Source: Thermus thermophilus HB8
GTDB taxonomy: Bacteria > Deinococcota > Deinococci > Deinococcales > Thermaceae
Reading direction: 5' to 3'
Length of the DNA stretch: 64,000 nucleotides
NCBI RefSeq assembly: GCF_000091545.1
Contig: NC_006461.1
Location: 1,178,469-1,242,468, forward strand
Part shown: positions 63,629 through 64,000 of the stretch, in pieces
Position numbering within the stretch: the stretch's first letter is position 1
Layout: each line of letters opens with the position of its first letter
Program-made: the position numbers and the translations under genes
The notes under the pieces: generated by a model
Told to the model about the DNA's origin: nothing
Databases searched by the model: none
Seen by the model: only the letters and a program-made list of their open reading frames with translations

Positions 63629-64000
63629 CTACCTCCCCCGCTCAAAGGGCTGGCCCAGGGCCTTGGGGGCCCGGGACCGGCCCGAGAGCGCCAGGACCAG
63701 GATAACCAGAAGGTAGGGCATGGCGGCAAAGGCCTCGCTCGGTATAGGTACACTGCCCTGGAGGCGGAACTGCAGGAAGAAGAGGAGGCCGAAGAAATAG
63801 GCCCCAAGGAGGGCCCGAAGAGGATGCCAGGCGGCGAGGATCACCAAGGCGATGGCCACCCAGCCGAGCCCGGCGGTCATCCCGTCCGTCCAGCTCGGCC
63901 GGTAGGCCAGGGAGAGGTAGGCCCCCGCGAGGCCGATGAGCCCCCCTCCCAGGCCCAGGGCCAGGTACCGCACCCCGTCCACGCTCACCCCGAAGAGGTC
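63629..64000 (-). CDS. ABC importer permease, C-terminal part (5' end outside window)
   Basis: The visible 123 residues hold four hydrophobic segments, including GLGGGLIGLAGAYLSLAY, GWVAIALVILAAW, LLGAYFFGLLFFLQFRL and PYLLVILVLALSG. This matches the second permease of BMP-type nucleoside importers (BPD_transp_2 family), with the Gly/Ala-rich loop typical of the group. It ends in a basic tail (SRAPKALGQPFERGR) and its stop lies 2 bases before the binding-protein start. Confidence 0.85.
   Translation of the reverse strand, partial: DLFGVSVDGVRYLALGLGGGLIGLAGAYLSLAYRPSWTDGMTAGLGWVAIALVILAAWHPLRALLGAYFFGLLFFLQFRLQGSVPIPSEAFAAMPYLLVILVLALSGRSRAPKALGQPFERGR

Overview
The window is bacterial chromosome from a Thermus, most likely Thermus thermophilus. 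The DNA is very GC-rich with G/C-rich third codon positions. It carries a 500-residue amylomaltase, a bacterial V-type ATPase operon in the order atpG-I-L-E-C-F-A-B-D whose subunit I and L residue numbers match those I remember for T. thermophilus, and many genes whose start codon lies exactly where transcription should begin. Genes are packed tightly, with many 4-base start/stop overlaps. I see no tRNA, rRNA or CRISPR array, and no gene-free stretch longer than about 150 bases outside the insertion sequence.

Layout. 1-3140: the end of a minD operon read leftwards with a winged-helix regulator, then a tiny membrane protein, the large subunit of an acyl-CoA mutase and a SnoaL-like protein read rightwards. 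3175-9650: an acetyl-CoA synthetase divergent from two more AMP-forming synthetases; the first of these two is fused to a complete IclR-type regulator, and the divergent spacer holds two identical 11-base arms in inverted orientation. 9714-13819: secA and tsaD. 13855-23109: vWA membrane protein, acetyltransferase, small proteins, a DUF1998 repair helicase, a cyclase/ATPase/TPR signalling protein and dnaG. 23106-28858: malQ, hbd, an EamA exporter and a catalytic/non-catalytic pair of M16 peptidases. 28874-34172: recG, a putative metallopeptidase, and a pectinacetylesterase-like gene split by a 1,258-bp IS256-type element with a 9-bp target duplication. 34265-42644: the V-ATPase operon. 42747-47748: rRNA methyltransferase, small unknowns, metal-dependent hydrolase, a damaged protein kinase and a fourth acyl-CoA synthetase. 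47726-55286: an operon of a frameshifted YibE/F-type protein, sbcD, sbcC, a PD-(D/E)XK-like nuclease and murJ. 55345-64000: Fur-family regulator, DUF4258 protein, hpf, ftsE, a ctpA protease, metG, rpiA, a peroxiredoxin and part of a BMP-type ABC importer.

Themes. Acyl-CoA metabolism dominates the left part (mutase, four synthetases, hydroxyacyl-CoA dehydrogenase), and the IclR-synthetase fusion with its symmetric spacer is the best candidate for an undescribed regulatory system. At ten genes a -10 box is followed by six or seven bases and then the start codon, which predicts leaderless mRNAs; in one spacer the same -10 bases serve both strands. A family of hairpins with an 11-bp stem and 6-base loop recurs four times. 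Three genes look damaged: the esterase (IS insertion), the kinase (internal deletion plus frame change) and the YibE/F gene (one extra base).
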